The notes under the pieces: model-generated
The model's database searches: none
What the model was told of the DNA's origin: nothing
The model's input: only the letters and a program-made list of their open reading frames with translations
Source: Cerrena zonata
Lineage: Eukaryota; Basidiomycota; Agaricomycetes; Polyporales; Cerrenaceae
Direction of reading: 5' to 3'
DNA: 64,000 bases
Assembly (NCBI GenBank): GCA_038087015.1
Contig: JASBNA010000022.1
Location: 310,001-374,000 of the forward strand
Translations under genes and position numbers: made by a program
In this document: positions 12,206-24,321 of the stretch, piece after piece
Position numbering within the stretch: the stretch's first letter is position 1
How the letters are laid out: every line of letters begins with the position of its first letter

Positions 12206-14046
12206 TTAAACCGCCCTTAAACCCCAACCAAAGAGTTCGAAAACGATAGGCATCACTCCCGAAGCGACGATTCCAATACCGCAATATACGAAGACCTTGG
12301 TCAAGACTACAAGATAATAGTCAGGCCAAGCGTGTTAGGATAAAGGGCGAGAAACTTACCATCAGCATCATAATGCTTAACCACATCGACTTGCTTTCCC
12401 CCCATCTCCTCAATACCCAATCCCGACCCCTCCCTTCTATCCCAGCTCTTCTCTCCTTTAGCACTCGTGCTCCTTGCAACACCCCTCAATTTGATATCTT
12501 TAATGCCTCTTCTCCTAATATGACCAGTACCATTCCCAATGGGAACACCGTCGACTTCCATCTCGACCATACCGGGGAGATCGATGACGGAAGGAATGGG
12601 ATGAAGACCTTTCTCAGGGGGAACATTGGTATAGTCCGTAGCGGGAGTGTAGAATCGACGGTTAGGAAGAGTGACGAGGTGTGAGAGGAATCGGAAAGTT
12701 GGAGGCAAGATACGATGCAAGAGGAATTTTGCAAATATACGCCAGGCGAAGATTGTCAGAACACCTAGATGGAAAATTTTAGTTCGAGCGAGCGAGACGA
12801 TGAGAATAAGGAAACACGTACCAACAACCATCTTGGCAGCGGCGATACTCCACCAAAGAGACATGTCAGACCATATCCCATTGAATGGACTACCAGGCAT
12901 GGTCAAGACAAAGAAATCTTTGGCGAGGTATCGAGCCATGCACCACTCTGTCAGGAATTCACCGAGAACCACGGACATGAACGCAATGGCATCTTCGAAA
13001 CAGGGGCAATCGTCTACTGGTTGTGGATGACGATTAACAAGGAGCAGACAGAGCGGGATAATCGCAGCAGGAACTATGTAAATTGGATTAGGGGAGTTGA
13101 TGTAAACAATGCGGATATATCACTTTACCTATCCAACCCGATTCGTGAAGCCACGCACTCACATAATCTTCACACCAAGTATGCATTGCCCAGAGTGCCG
13201 TCCCCAGAAGCACACCGAAGAGACAATCTGTAAACGAGTGCATAGCGGTGTACAACCTTCCATAGACGATTGAGAAGACGTAGAACAAGAGAACGATAGT
13301 AGAAGTCCAGAATGTCGAAGTCGAGATGGAGGAGGTCACGTAAAGACGATATATTTGCGTGAAGAAGAATAGAGCAATTGACATGCTGTTCGTGGAATGG
13401 GTCGATGGGAAACCATATTCGAGGTGATGCGTTCCAATGGCTGTTGTTCTCGCGGTGAGTACGTGAATTGTGAATTAAAGCATGTGATGAACTCACTGAG
13501 CCGAGTGACAGGAGGTGCGAAGGGCCTGGGTGCACAGAATATATCCTTGATAAACGAGGACGCGTAGACACCGAGGGCAAGCACGATGAGTAGTCTAACG
13601 GGGTACATTGGTGGCTTTGTGAGCAGACTGAAGCGATAATATATTTTGAAGCGTACCCTCGTCCGACTTCCGAGTATCCGAAGAAAAAGAAGGCAGGAAG
13701 GACAGTCATGAAGAACGTGTGGGTCCCGAGCGAAGACGTGTAGACGAAGTACGCATCTAAGAACGGCGTACGGACGCAATGCTAAGTAGACCTCAGTGCT
13801 TGTATGATCTCTGTACCGGAAAGCACTAACCTGCATGTTCGCCAGAACTTTGGATTCCCATTCCACAGTTTTGACTATCCGTTTCCTAACAGCATATCTC
13901 CACCATGGCAATGCTCGCTCGTAAACTTCATCCGGAAGCCGACCGACACCTCCATGAATTAGGTTCAAGTCTTGTGTCGTGGTTTCATCGAGAGATGTTT
14001 TTTCGCCAACGAAATCGACATCAGGGGGTGGTCTCGCGTGATTCAT
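12206..14046 (-). CDS. LCB3-like: Sphingoid long-chain base-1-phosphate phosphatase (PAP2 family, 7 exons, 513 aa)
   Basis: Predicted ER membrane enzyme that removes phosphate from phosphorylated sphingoid bases (yeast Lcb3/Ysr3, human SGPP). Inferred exons are 14046-13831, 13781-13657, 13627-13497, 13440-13129, 13073-12822, 12764-12360 and 12306-12206; phases agree throughout. The three PAP2 catalytic motifs are visible: KDIFCAPRP (K-x6-RP) at about 141-149, EYGFPSTHSMN at about 165-175, and GRLYTAMHSFTD (R-x5-H-x3-D) at about 218-229. Upstream is SSLGTHTFFM, typical of this subgroup. Several hydrophobic segments follow, and the last exon encodes a hydrophobic tail (VFVYCGIGIVASGVM). A separate 55-codon frame starting at 14185 overlaps the start in another frame. 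The choice of start at 14046 is therefore moderate; the catalytic core is secure. Confidence 0.9.
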
Positions 14047-14215
14047 AAGTGTAGAAGGACGACTTTTTATCTGCCAAAGACGAGGCGGAGCTCTCCCTCG
14101 AGTGGTTGTTTAGCCACTCTGTGTCATGTATATTAAATGGTCGTTTGGGAATAGGACTCCGCGGGGCCTGGGGAGAGTCAGACATATTGACCCGCCCTGA
14201 GAATGTGCTATACAA

Positions 14216-15973
14216 GAGAGTAACAGTAGTCGTGAGGTAGGATATGTTGTGTTCGTTAGATTATAGAGGAAAACATGGGGTGGGGTGAAGATGACGGGTG
14301 GGAGTAAGAACCAAGAAACCGAGCCTGCCGGCTCGTCCCTGCGTAAACATGCTGCAGTGTTCGATCATACGCATCATCCCCACATATACGGTATCCGTTT
14401 CATCTTGGCATAAAAACAGGGGTCAAGGCGCTGATTACGGGCCTCAAACTTCAAAGACAGTGAAGAATCAGAAGGTTTATACAACTCGGTATGTACATGG
14501 AGGTAGTTTACAATGTATACGACAAAGATCACATTGTGATAACCGTAGAGTGACACTAGAGAAAGAGCGGAGTTAGTGAATGAACAGTAATACACGTTTA
14601 TCAAAAAGAAGACCCTCAGAGAACATAATTTGTCCTTCATAACTGAATCGGACATATGCTTGTAAAAATGTTTGAAGCATCATAGGGGAAGAAGAAACAT
14701 AGGCACAGAAAGAAACATAATCCTCACCGATGTCAAAGTCCACTGCATAAAGCATTGAGTGCTACAAAGCAAATCTCAGCTTCATATTCGTGTGGATGCA
14801 CGTAAGAAGAGATTTCAGGGGGTGGTGTATGCTAGCATGAGGGCTCATAGAGATGTCACCCGCTAGTAATTCTCATCACGAGAAGATGGGCAAATCGTCA
14901 ATTTGAGCATGATACTCACCCTCCCTACCGATATATAAGTACGGAAGAGTCTAAGGAAAAAAGAAGTTAGTGACCGTAAAAACAGCAAGGTTGAGAAATA
15001 TGAAGCTCCGTTGGTGATGCATGTTTGTGAGTAAGGCTCATCTTTGGATCGCCATCTCGATATCTTATGGAAAGTATCTTCATCGCAAGTAAACAAATAA
15101 AAGAAACTCACTATTTGTATAATCCATTCAAAGAAACCAGACACTACGAGAGGGGGGACATGGAAGTACGAGGGAGGAATCCAGCAACACCTGTGCGCGC
15201 CTCAGTTTTCCTCGCAGCCACAGCGGAGTTTGTCGGAGTTTTCAAACTGTACAGTCCGCCTCATATAAATGCCAGCCAAGCACGCTGCGACGTTACGGTC
15301 TTGTCCTCCCACTTTCTCTCTTTACTGTCCAACTTGTGAGTATCATCTTGTCATTTTCATCCTATACATTCGTGTTCTATCGTTTGTTATGTGATGCATA
15401 ACTTCAGTTCTGCTTCCGAAAGAGAGAGAAATCTCCTTGTGGACAACTACTATACCAAAAAACTCTATCTGATCTTCATAATCTTCCTCTTGCTTGACTA
15501 CCATACTTACCATCGCTTTTTCAGGTTCTCTGTTCCCTAGTGTTGCTGTATTTCTGTGTTGGGCGAGGTGTTTGTAGGACATGAGGTGGGTGTTATCCAT
15601 ATCGTGATATGCCAAGGACGAAAATAAGTTCATCCATTCGTTGAATGTCTTGTTGAGCCTCTCATGTTGACCCGCTTCCGTTCGCGGAAGTCGTGCTTGC
15701 TCGCATCGTTTTGAAGCTTGTGAGCCGGGTTGGTGTGGGTTTTGCGCTTAGCGAGAAAAAAGAAAATACCGGCTTCTCTGATTCATTCCTTCATTCCTCA
15801 ATACGGAACATTTACTAACTATGTTATCAGATGTATTATACAGGTTATCATAGTGTATTAGCGAGACATTATACACGTTCAAAACTTACATGTTGCTCGT
15901 AAGGGTATCCAGGGTGTGAGTGGAAAATAAATCGACACAGGTGTGGTTACCAGACTGAAGAGTCAGGGGAATA
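14216..15973. other. Intergenic, no recognised gene
   Basis: This holds the 5' flank of the LCB3-like gene and the 3' flank of the next minus-strand gene. A TTCG-loop hairpin (CTTCCG-TTCG-CGGAAG) sits at 15675-15690. Around 14863-15180 the minus strand shows GT-AG pairs that could be non-coding exons, but I cannot build a coding model. Confidence 0.45.
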
Positions 15974-17114
15974 CTATTCCAGCACAAGAGGCTTGTACGC
16001 GATCACTAAACGCCACTTCTCGTCCGCTGAATCCACACAGTCCTTCCGTAACGCCTTACGCTTCTCATGTCTCGATCGACGGCGTTGTCTATCCCTCGTA
16101 CACAGTCCGTACCGCAAATCAGATGCGTGCTCGATGTGACCGATAGATCGCTTTGCCTTGTGCAGGACGTGTACAAAGCCGGAGTCGTCCTCGCCGTCAG
16201 AAGTGTAGTCAGCGACATGCACGGAGTACTCGTGACTGTGTTCATCTGCGCTCGTACTGCTGTGGTGGTCCTGGTCAAGAACGTCCGCAGGTTCTGCATC
16301 TAGTGGACCTGTGTGGGCCATGCGGCCCTGGGCAAGGGTGATCTCCATCAGCCGTGGATGGAAGAACTCCTGTTAGAGGCACTGTCAGCTCCCGGTATAC
16401 AGATAATAACATGACCGAACTACGTACCAGGTTCCAACGGTTGATGACTTGCGCGATTGGAGACGAACGGTGGCTCTTCATCTGCAACTCGATACCGTGC
16501 GCTACAAGCCGTCTGGCGATGGCTAGAGAGTTCGTGTCAGTATTCGCGAAGATGGCTCAGGATAACTGGTACTCACGTAGGTGTTCTGCCATCTCCACAA
16601 CAGCTCCGTTGATAAGATCCATATGGGTTTGGTTCCTTGACTCGTCTAGTTCACTCATGAAATATGCCCAATCAGCATGAGTTACGTCATGCGTATTGAA
16701 AGGGTGTGGCCTCATTTCAGGAGCCGGAACGCGTAAAGGAAAGCCATCTTCCAAGTTGTTACTGAACGAATGAAGTGCGAATGGTTTAAACGGAACGAAT
16801 GAGGTCGGTGAGTCTGATGGATCCTCGTGCATGAATCCGTCCGAGGACATGAACGTTGGCACAGGCATTGAAGGAGGGATCGGGGGTAAGTCTTTCATCA
16901 CGTTCATTTGTGCCGATTGCATGTCGGATGAAGAATGTGAGTCTGACGACGAGGATGATAGGGATGGGCTAGGTAGCGACGGACTGCTCGGCTCAGCAAA
17001 GTATTGCTCGCTGTCGTCGTATGAAGGAGGTGGGCCAAGGGGTGCGTTCTTTTCCATAACCCAAGGCGACGTCATTGAGTTTCCGTATGAAGGTAAAAGG
17101 TAAGAAGAGTACAT
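15974..17114 (-). CDS. Conserved uncharacterised protein, tandem paralog 1 (3 exons, 342 aa)
   Basis: Function unknown. Inferred exons are 17114-16577, 16522-16428 and 16369-15974, with agreeing phases. The N-terminal third is a low-complexity, Ser- and Pro-rich region with acidic stretches. Two conserved blocks follow: RPHPFNTHDVTHADW with NQTHMDLINGAVVEMAEHL, then SSPIAQVINRWN joined by splicing to EFFHPRLMEITLAQGRM. The C-terminus is His-, Asp- and Ser-rich and then basic, ending with WRLVIAYKPL. No signal peptide or membrane segment is clear. The gene downstream in transcription order is the PAP2 phosphatase; the upstream neighbour at 17753-19084 is a paralog with the same two intron positions. 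The start could instead be the second Met, 12 codons downstream (MTSPW). Confidence 0.8.
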
Positions 17115-17752
17115 GAGATTCGTCGCGGTTGTTTTCGAGCTGAGCGGGAAGGTAAAAGTCCATTTGATCTCCGGAACTCAGTCCTTATATGTTATTTCGT
17201 GTGCTGACACTGCCCCATTAGTGTATCTCATGCAAGGAGGCCTAAGGTCAAAAATGCAGTGCGTCAATACAACTATGATTTGTACCCCGTAAACGGGACC
17301 GCGGCTTTGCTGCGGCTTGTCTTTCGAAGCCCTACTCCGTTCAATTGCTGTAGCTGGTCGGGGTATATGTTGCTATGCTATGCACAAGGATGCTGATCCC
17401 GCCTCCACATGTCCTGGCCCGCTCGTGTGGACGTTTGTTGATCTTCTCACGATTACATCAACTCATTGAAATCCGTCAGTTTTCTTAGTGAGTCGGTGCA
17501 TCTAGTGGAATCATTTAGAGTCAGTACTGATTAATGCTGATGTACTGATTTGCTACCTGAAGGTTCGTTGGGTATGTTTAAAACGATTTGAATGATAAAC
17601 AAGCCAGCTACGTCATCAAATTGAGATGCAAGAAAAACCTATGATCATTGATGTAACTCATCGTTCCCCGGTATGCCGGACAAACATAAGTATGGCAAGT
17701 TTCAACAGCATTGGTAAGACACGACATCGCGGACCACATGTGGCATGGCCAA
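17115..17752. other. Intergenic between tandem paralogs
   Basis: About 640 bases between two minus-strand paralogs, presumably the promoter of the 15974-17114 gene and the 3' end of the other. I see no gene. Confidence 0.5.
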
Positions 17753-19084
17753 CTAAATTTTCATACTAGGACTCTTGGCTTGAAAGGCAACAACCAACCT
17801 CCAATGATCCTCATTCTCAACCAAATATGCTCTTTTCGACTCCTTCCTCATCATCTTTCGTTCCCTTTTCTCTGTCTTCCGATACGCTTTCTCGCTTCTC
17901 CTAATATCCCTCAACGACCCACGCCCTCCAAGGTCCATTCCGAACTCGCCCCGCATCCCTCGACGAGACCCTCGGATTTCTCGTAAAGCCCCTCCAATAC
18001 CAACGTCGCCACGCCTGTGTCGCATGTTATCATCATCAGAGCTGTAGGAGTCATCACTGCTCCATCTATCGTGATCGTGGTTCCGACCTCGGTGATGTGG
18101 TTGCATATCGGCTGGGATAGTATTGGTCTGTCCGGTGTAGCAGGTACGACCGCGAGCAAGGACGACGTCCATCATGCGAGGATGAAAATATTCCTGTTAC
18201 GAAGGTGTCAATCGCTAGACGGAATCATGTATCGTGTTTCAATTTCTCCTTACCTGGTTCCATCGAGCGATAACTTGACCAACGGGAGAGGATTTCTTGT
18301 TTTTCACGTTTGCGACATCAAGACCAAGTGCCAATAACCCTCCAGCAATAGCTAATATCGGCCAATGTGAGTAACATGCCGTTGAATGAAACCGTTCACA
18401 GGCAAAGAGCTCACGTATGCGACCGACAGTACTGGTAAGCCCGCTAACAATTTGCTCCGTGGGCGTCGCTCTGCCAGCTTCCTGTACCTCTCGCAAGAAC
18501 CTCATCCATTCCTCCTGTTTCACATCATGTGTCGCAAACGGATGAGGTTGGTCTCGTGAAGAAGGCTTTGAGCCCGGAAAACCATGCTCTAACTTCGTGT
18601 CGACGGAAATTAGGGAGAAAGGTGCGAAATACTGGGAGGGATTCTGACTTCCACTACCTTGTGGATGTTGGGGAAATTGTGCGTAAGGTTGTGCAATACC
18701 GTTGGTATATGGGGCTCCTGGTTGTGGAGGTGCCTGGCCATAACCTACAGAGCTAGAAGACCTTTGAAAACTGTCACCAGCATTCATGTTTCCGGGATAA
18801 GTGCCCAGTGGAGAGTACGGGGACCCATTGAACGCCATATTAGGTGGACCTTGTGGCTGTTGAGGGAAGTATGAGGCATGCCCTAGATGAGGTGCGCGAC
18901 TAGATGATACTTGGTGACTGCTACTAAAGTCGTATGCTGGAGGAGGTGGAAGTCCAGAAACGTCTTGGTCACCGTTGGTCCAAGGCGTCGTAACCTCTCT
19001 TGACAGCTGACTAGACGATCCAGCAGCACATGCACCGGAAGGTGGCTGCTGCTTCTCTGAGGGGTAGGCTGTTTCGAGGATCAT
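17753..19084 (-). CDS. Conserved uncharacterised protein, tandem paralog 2 (3 exons, 402 aa)
   Basis: Function unknown; paralog of the 15974-17114 gene. Inferred exons are 19084-18415, 18351-18254 and 18193-17753, with the same two phases (1 and 0) as the paralog. The N-terminus is Pro-, Gln- and Ser-rich and likely disordered. The conserved core reads HPFATHDVKQEEWMRFLREV with SGLTSTVGRI, then after splicing IAGGLLALGLDVANV and SSPVGQVIARWN joined to EYFHPRMMDVVLARGR. The C-terminal part is Arg-rich (RRSEKAYRKTEKRERKMMRK) and ends HWRLVVAF. The core pattern GQVIxRWNxE(F/Y)FHPRxM is shared by both copies and probably marks the family. No catalytic motif is evident. The basic tail could bind nucleic acid or a phosphorylated surface, but this is inference. 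Confidence 0.82.
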
Positions 19085-19860
19085 GATGAATATGGGAGAT
19101 GGTAGAGGAGGGGGTGTTGAGGTAGTAAGTGCTGCTATCTTTCATTGACATCGGTAGCTTATAAGGCTCGATGTATACACAGCCAACGTAATTTTACTAG
19201 TGCCATAAATGACTTGCGGTGCTTTTGGTATCCCCGTAACATAAATCACCTTCCGAGACTCGCTCCATAACTGATGTCAATGTCGATTGACTGCTACCAA
19301 TAAATGTACGTGTGTTATTCTTCGCGCAAGATATCTCAAGCTTCGCTCAGGCTTTTCTTCAGAATGAGAGACGTATTGCGGGGGCAGACGCTCGAGCCTT
19401 TGGCTGTGTCTGACTAAAAATAGAACATCCCCCACGATGATGGCGCTGTTCACCAATAAACTTTGTTCGCAGATGAAGGCCGGTGGTGAGAAAGGTGGGT
19501 CTAACGGACGTATCAGTACGTCTTGGGATAGCCTCTCAGTACTACCATAGGAACGGTGCTTGACAATGCGCGACCGTGTCCATCATGGGGTGCGATGGCT
19601 CATATCTGCACACGAATTAACACAGATATGAAAGTTCTTATGCTCCATACACGTACCAATTGTGCATAGGCCCAAAAAGGCAATTTTGTTTACGTGTAGA
19701 ATGAGGCTGATTAAGCTAGCCCGGGAGTTGGTTAACGTTGAACGTTGAAGTTGAAGTTGTGGGTCCTCGTGAGAACGGTAAAACATTTCTTTATGTGGAA
19801 ATTGTTATTGTGTTATCGTCCGCCACTACTCTCTTAACGCGAAGTAACCGCAACAGTTCC
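19085..19860. other. Intergenic, no recognised gene
   Basis: This separates the minus-strand uncharacterised gene from the broken type-B F-box copy. I see only short unsupported frames. Confidence 0.45.
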
Positions 19861-21990
19861 ACGGAAGTGGATTCGAAGACATCCTAAATGTAAGTGTTAT
19901 AATACCGAATCCAAAGTGGTTACGTCTGATTCCGTACTTGACATAGAGGCCCTTCGAGGAGATCCGAACGCCCGGAACGCCAGCGTCATAATGACAATGC
20001 AGATGCAACGTGCGCAGCTGCAAGTACATCTCTCATCATACATAGTGAACATACTCAGCGGGGCACTGCAAGCTACTGCAAGACACTGGCATGAGACCTA
20101 TAAATCGTAACCGGACATGGACGTCCGAAATTTCTGTACCAATTGGCTGCAGTCAAGCCAAGGCTGTAGACTCATCGCGGTACGCCGTGCTGGTCGTTAT
20201 TTCCTGGATGACATTCAATGGTGTATAGCCGGCCAGACTCCTCTCATCCTCGATGCCTCAAACGACCTTCAAATGATCTTGGAGATAACGACACGTAAGT
20301 ATAATTGCTATGCGTATGACTTAAGCAAATATTCATCATTTAGTACTTCGGCGGAGGACGTCAATACAAGGCCTACCGAACGAGCTCGCGTTACCGCTCA
20401 CACTGGTGTAAAGGAGGCAGGGTCAGACATACGAGGGGATCGGAAGGTTCTACCGGCGAGACGAAATGACGTCAAGGCTAGAGTGGCTGCTACGAACGTA
20501 CCAAAGGAGGTGACCACGGGTAAGCACACTCGCTATGTCTGCCATGGATCAACACTTTATATACTAAAAGAACAGTGCTCTTTCTACCCCTGTAACTGCT
20601 CAGTCTCATTATGGAAGAACTTTGGAATAGGACGACGGGCGAGGGTAGCTGGACCAACACCTTGTGTGCATGTGCCCTTGTCTGTTCAAGGTGGTGGGCT
20701 GCTGCTCGCCCATTTATCTTCCGATACGTCATAATCAGGAACTCTGAACACATCCATCAACTCGCGAGGCAAATTCACCACGAACCAAATATTGCATTGT
20801 GGATACGCAAGCTTCGATTTGAAGGGAAGTCGAACCCCAGAAGGCGGTTCCTCTTTTCCACCCCACAGTCGACAGTGAAGGAGGACCTTGATGCCTGGAT
20901 GTATACATTCTTCTCCGTCATCAGGTCCCATTTATGCAATGTCAAGACACTCGAAATCTTTGGCTTCAAACACTTGAGTCAGCGCCGGGAAGACTACGAA
21001 GCTTATGCTCGTTGGATTCTTCACTTGTCCACGTTGGACTCTGTCGAATCACTACATTTGGCTCGATGCGAGCTACCACCTAATGCAACGACTGCACTTA
21101 TCCGAGCATTTTCCAAGTTATGCAAGGTGTCCTTGACCTGTGTCAGCTTCAGGGGCTCCAATGGAGCAGAGCTTGCCGAAATGGCATCTATGTCAGGACC
21201 AAGCCACCTTGGTATGATTATTTTCTCTCGACTCCCTTGTTTTCCTTGTTCTAATCTAGTATTGGGGAACCAGAGGGTAGTCCTCCCGTAAACTTGAAGG
21301 GCTCCGTGAAGTACCCTGTACTATATAGTCCCCCTCGATTAACATCATTTTCAGTGGACAACGATCTATCCGCATACATTGTGCTTCGGCTTGAGCTTCT
21401 CAAAGATTGGTTGTGTCCAAGACGTCTAGCTTCGAGTCTCCAGTACCTCCATCTTGGGGGATGCCTAGATTGGGGAACAGTTGCCGAATTCATTGCCGCC
21501 CTTGGCCCATCCCCTGCATTCCATACATTGAGAATATGTGTTGAAATCACTGAGGAGGAACGTAAGTGTTTTAACCAACACTATTTTTGAATGCGTTTCC
21601 AAACTAGTGTCTTCAGGTGCTTCGTGCAGATTTGACATATCCGGCCTAACCAATCTCAAACACTTCATATTAGACTGTCCTCGAACACATCTCAACGCCG
21701 GAATAATGGAATGCATTTGTCAATTGTTTACGCAGGTGGAAATTACCGACCTCGACGAGACGACATTACGGCTGGTTCGGACTAAAGGTCTAGATTGTGT
21801 GATGGCATTAGACAGATTCCTTTGTGGGGAAGAATTCAGGAAGCTAAAACAACTGAATGTTTCGATCGCTGACTATTCAGCAGAAGTACAGAGCTGGTAT
21901 GTGGTGAAAAAGGCGAAGGAGTTGTTTCAGAATATGGAGACGAAGGGTATTTCACGAGTTGTAGACGCAATGAAGGCACAAATGCCTTGA
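19861..21990 (+). pseudogene. Broken type-B F-box gene, introns retained
   Basis: Copy of the 9009-11184 gene in opposite orientation. All eight exons can be traced: 19861-19889, 19947-20009, 20059-20179, 20229-20294, 20344-20519, about 20570 onward, about 21260 onward, and about 21617-21990. Exons 1, 2 and 5 have the same length as in the intact copy. The lesions are independent. The start codon is ACG instead of ATG, and exon 1 has an in-frame TAA. Exon 3 is 14 bases shorter, breaking the frame. The acceptor before the F-box exon reads AA where the intact copy has AG. The F-box reads LPL-stop-LL where the intact copy has LPPELL, and the seventh exon is out of phase. The last exon is open and well preserved (KQLNVSIADYS). 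A shorter protein from the ATG at 20611 is conceivable but would lack half the F-box. Confidence 0.82.
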
Positions 21991-22146
21991 AATCACGGAA
22001 GTTCGGATTTGTGCCATACCTTTTTATACATTACGAAAGCTATGTTTTGTATTCGTATATTTATATGTGCGTGAAATCAGAATCTGAACCTATAGCCTAC
22101 TGGTGACACAAATAAGTATGTGATCGGAGATCGAATAATCGATTGC

Positions 22147-23190
22147 AAGGTCAAGATTCCTGTTTTCCACCTCACAGTCGACAATCAAGAACGACCTTGA
22201 TATCGGGCGCACTCTTTTTTCGCAGCCATAGGGACTCATTTGCCCAACGCCAGGTCACTCTAATTATTCGGCTTCCAGCATCTAAGCCCGCAGGAGGAGC
22301 ATCATGTTGCATTCGTTCGCTGGATCCACGGTTGGCCACGCTGAACTCCTTCGAACCTCTGCATGTGGCTCGGATCGAAATGCCACCTAATGCGCTGCCT
22401 GCAATCGTATGAGCGTTTCATCGTGTAGCCTTGACTTGTGTCAACCTCGCGGTCTCTAATGTGGCAGAACTTGCTGAAATATCGTTTATGTCAGGCCTGG
22501 ACACCGTCGTGATGTGATTTTGCATTGTTGTTTCTGTTTCTTTCTAATCTTAACTTACGATTGGGTATTCCTGCTTCAGGGAGCCAGGGCCAAGGGGGTG
22601 TTGTGAAGTACCCTATACCACAGCAAGCCCATCGGTTATATTCGGTTCCTGTCGACAATGATCTGTCAGATTATAATTCGTTCGAGTTCTCACTGGTAAG
22701 AGATTGGCTCGTGCCATACCATCCCGGTACTAGTCTTCAGAACGAGCGTAAGTAACTTAGTTGATGCTTTTACTGTGGTGATCGAAACATTTTACCTTTG
22801 AAATCAGGCACGTCGATGGGATTAGACATTTCCAATTTGACCAATCTTAGGAGCATCCCGCTAGACCTCCCTGATATATATCTTGATGCAAGAATGACTG
22901 AATGCGTGTGCCAACTGTTCGCATAGCTCAATGTTGCAGGGCTTGAAGAAGCCATAGTGCGACTCGTCTGGACTAATGGTCTGGAGAACTTCAGGCATTT
23001 TGATATGTTTCTATGCGGAGAGAAGTTTCAGGAGTTGAAACAGTTGAATGTTTCGATTGCAGATTACTCGGATGAAGAAAAGGTCGAGGATGCAGCTGGA
23101 GAAGCAAAGGCGTTGTGTTCGAATATGCACACGAGGGGTATCCCACGAGTGGTAGAAGCAACGAAGATGCAAATGCCTTCAGGTATGGGC
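22147..23190 (+). pseudogene. Truncated, decayed type-B F-box copy
   Basis: Begins in the middle of the F-box gene's large exon and lacks the N-terminal extension and the F-box itself. Recognisable pieces in order are FGFQHLS-like sequence, HVARIEMPPNALPAIV followed by a stop, CVNLAVSNVAELAEISF, VDNDLSDYN with LVRDWLVP, then a jump past the LHIGG region straight to the next intron, and finally LDISNLTNLRSIPLD and LKQLNVSIADYSDEEKVED. In-frame stops (for example TAG near 22925) and frameshifts break it throughout. It lies in tandem behind the broken copy at 19861-21990. The final segment is closer to the intact minus-strand gene (DYSDEEKVED shared) than to its tandem neighbour. Confidence 0.85.
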
Positions 23191-23714
23191 TCTCGTGTCC
23201 TTGATAATATACCGAACTTTTTCACTGTTTTGCGGAAGTGTAAAGTGATGGTATGAATGGATCCTAAGACCCACGGACTCTATGGGTGGTGTTCAAACCG
23301 TCAGAATTTCCACGAGTAAGCTGACCTGGTGCCGATTATATTTTCGGACATACTAGGGGATCCTGTTGTGAAAACGTGATGTCGGTGCGCATTGTTGGGG
23401 ACTAAACCCCACTAATTGGACATCTTCGTAGCTCACATCTCCACGGGTAGGCTGAAAGTCGGGATGTATTTTGTGCATCTGACACATCGTAGCTCCACCC
23501 CAGGATACATACATTACGGCTACTAGAGGTATAGGCAAGAATGCTGCTGATGATATCGCAGACTCTTTGTTTCTTCATACTCGTGCTAGTCAACCCTAGT
23601 GCTACTCCCTTGCCACCTCATCCATGCACCTTTATATCTATCCCATCACTCTCTTTAATGTCATATCGCTACTGTGAGCATATTTCCCTCACTGTACCCG
23701 CTGTTGTTTATGTA
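23191..23714. other. Intergenic, no recognised gene
   Basis: Sequence between two F-box relics. I see nothing supported. Confidence 0.45.
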
Positions 23715-23982
23715 TGGCAATATCTGACTTCTGAACTTAGGTCACATACGTTGCGTTGGAGTTCCTCCCACAACCATCTGGTCCGTTTACCGATCAAACA
23801 CTACAACGCTTGCACGCTCGACTTCTAGAGTCAATTATCTAGAAGTATTTGTTGTGGAGTGTGGTGATATCTCTGGGGAAGAGCTAGATGATGCACGCCA
23901 TGGGATACTCGTCATGTTTCCTCAAATGAATCGTCGCGAGATGTTAGAGGTTCGGGGTTATATAGCCCCGTTTCATTATTAG
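23715..23982 (+). pseudogene. C-terminal relic of a type-A F-box gene
   Basis: The sequence from about 23826 to the TAG at 23980-23982 reads VNYLEVFVVECGDISGEEL, then a MFPQMN motif and the ending GYIAPFHY. It aligns with the C-terminus of the intact type-A genes (FKSLEAVTVECVDLEG and DPFRY in one, VFVLECLDV and MFPQMKDRG in the other). A weaker match (LTSELRSHTLRW to LLTGLRSLLLRG) starts near 23720 in a different frame. There is no F-box or start, so this is a remnant of a third type-A copy. Confidence 0.75.
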
Positions 23983-24321
23983 TTGTGGATACCTCGGGCG
24001 GTGCAAAACGATAAGAGGGATTACTAGGTACAGTCAGTTTGAAGTGAAGTAGCCTCCTCTGACACGCTCCAATGAATATGTCAATCTCAGGCTAAACATC
24101 CGAGACTTCTCAGTTACCTGGTTCAGTGGGGTTTAGCTTCGATAGAGCCGTTTCGTGGGAGATGACGCTGATATATATCACAAGCGTACTAATCAACATC
24201 GTGTGAAGTGCAAAAGTTCGGAGTAACAAATGGTTGACATGAGATGATTTGAGCTAAGTACTTGCATCAGTACTTATACTTGACTTAGATCTCGATATTT
24301 CTCTCGTGGTAGGGCTCGACA
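23983..24321. other. Intergenic, upstream of type-A F-box gene
   Basis: About 340 bases between a relic and an intact gene, presumably promoter. No recognisable element. Confidence 0.45.

Noticed and set aside
15675..15690. TTCG-loop hairpin as a terminator or RNA gene
   Set aside because: The 6-base-pair stem is perfect but isolated, with no surrounding RNA structure or U-tract; chance is likely.
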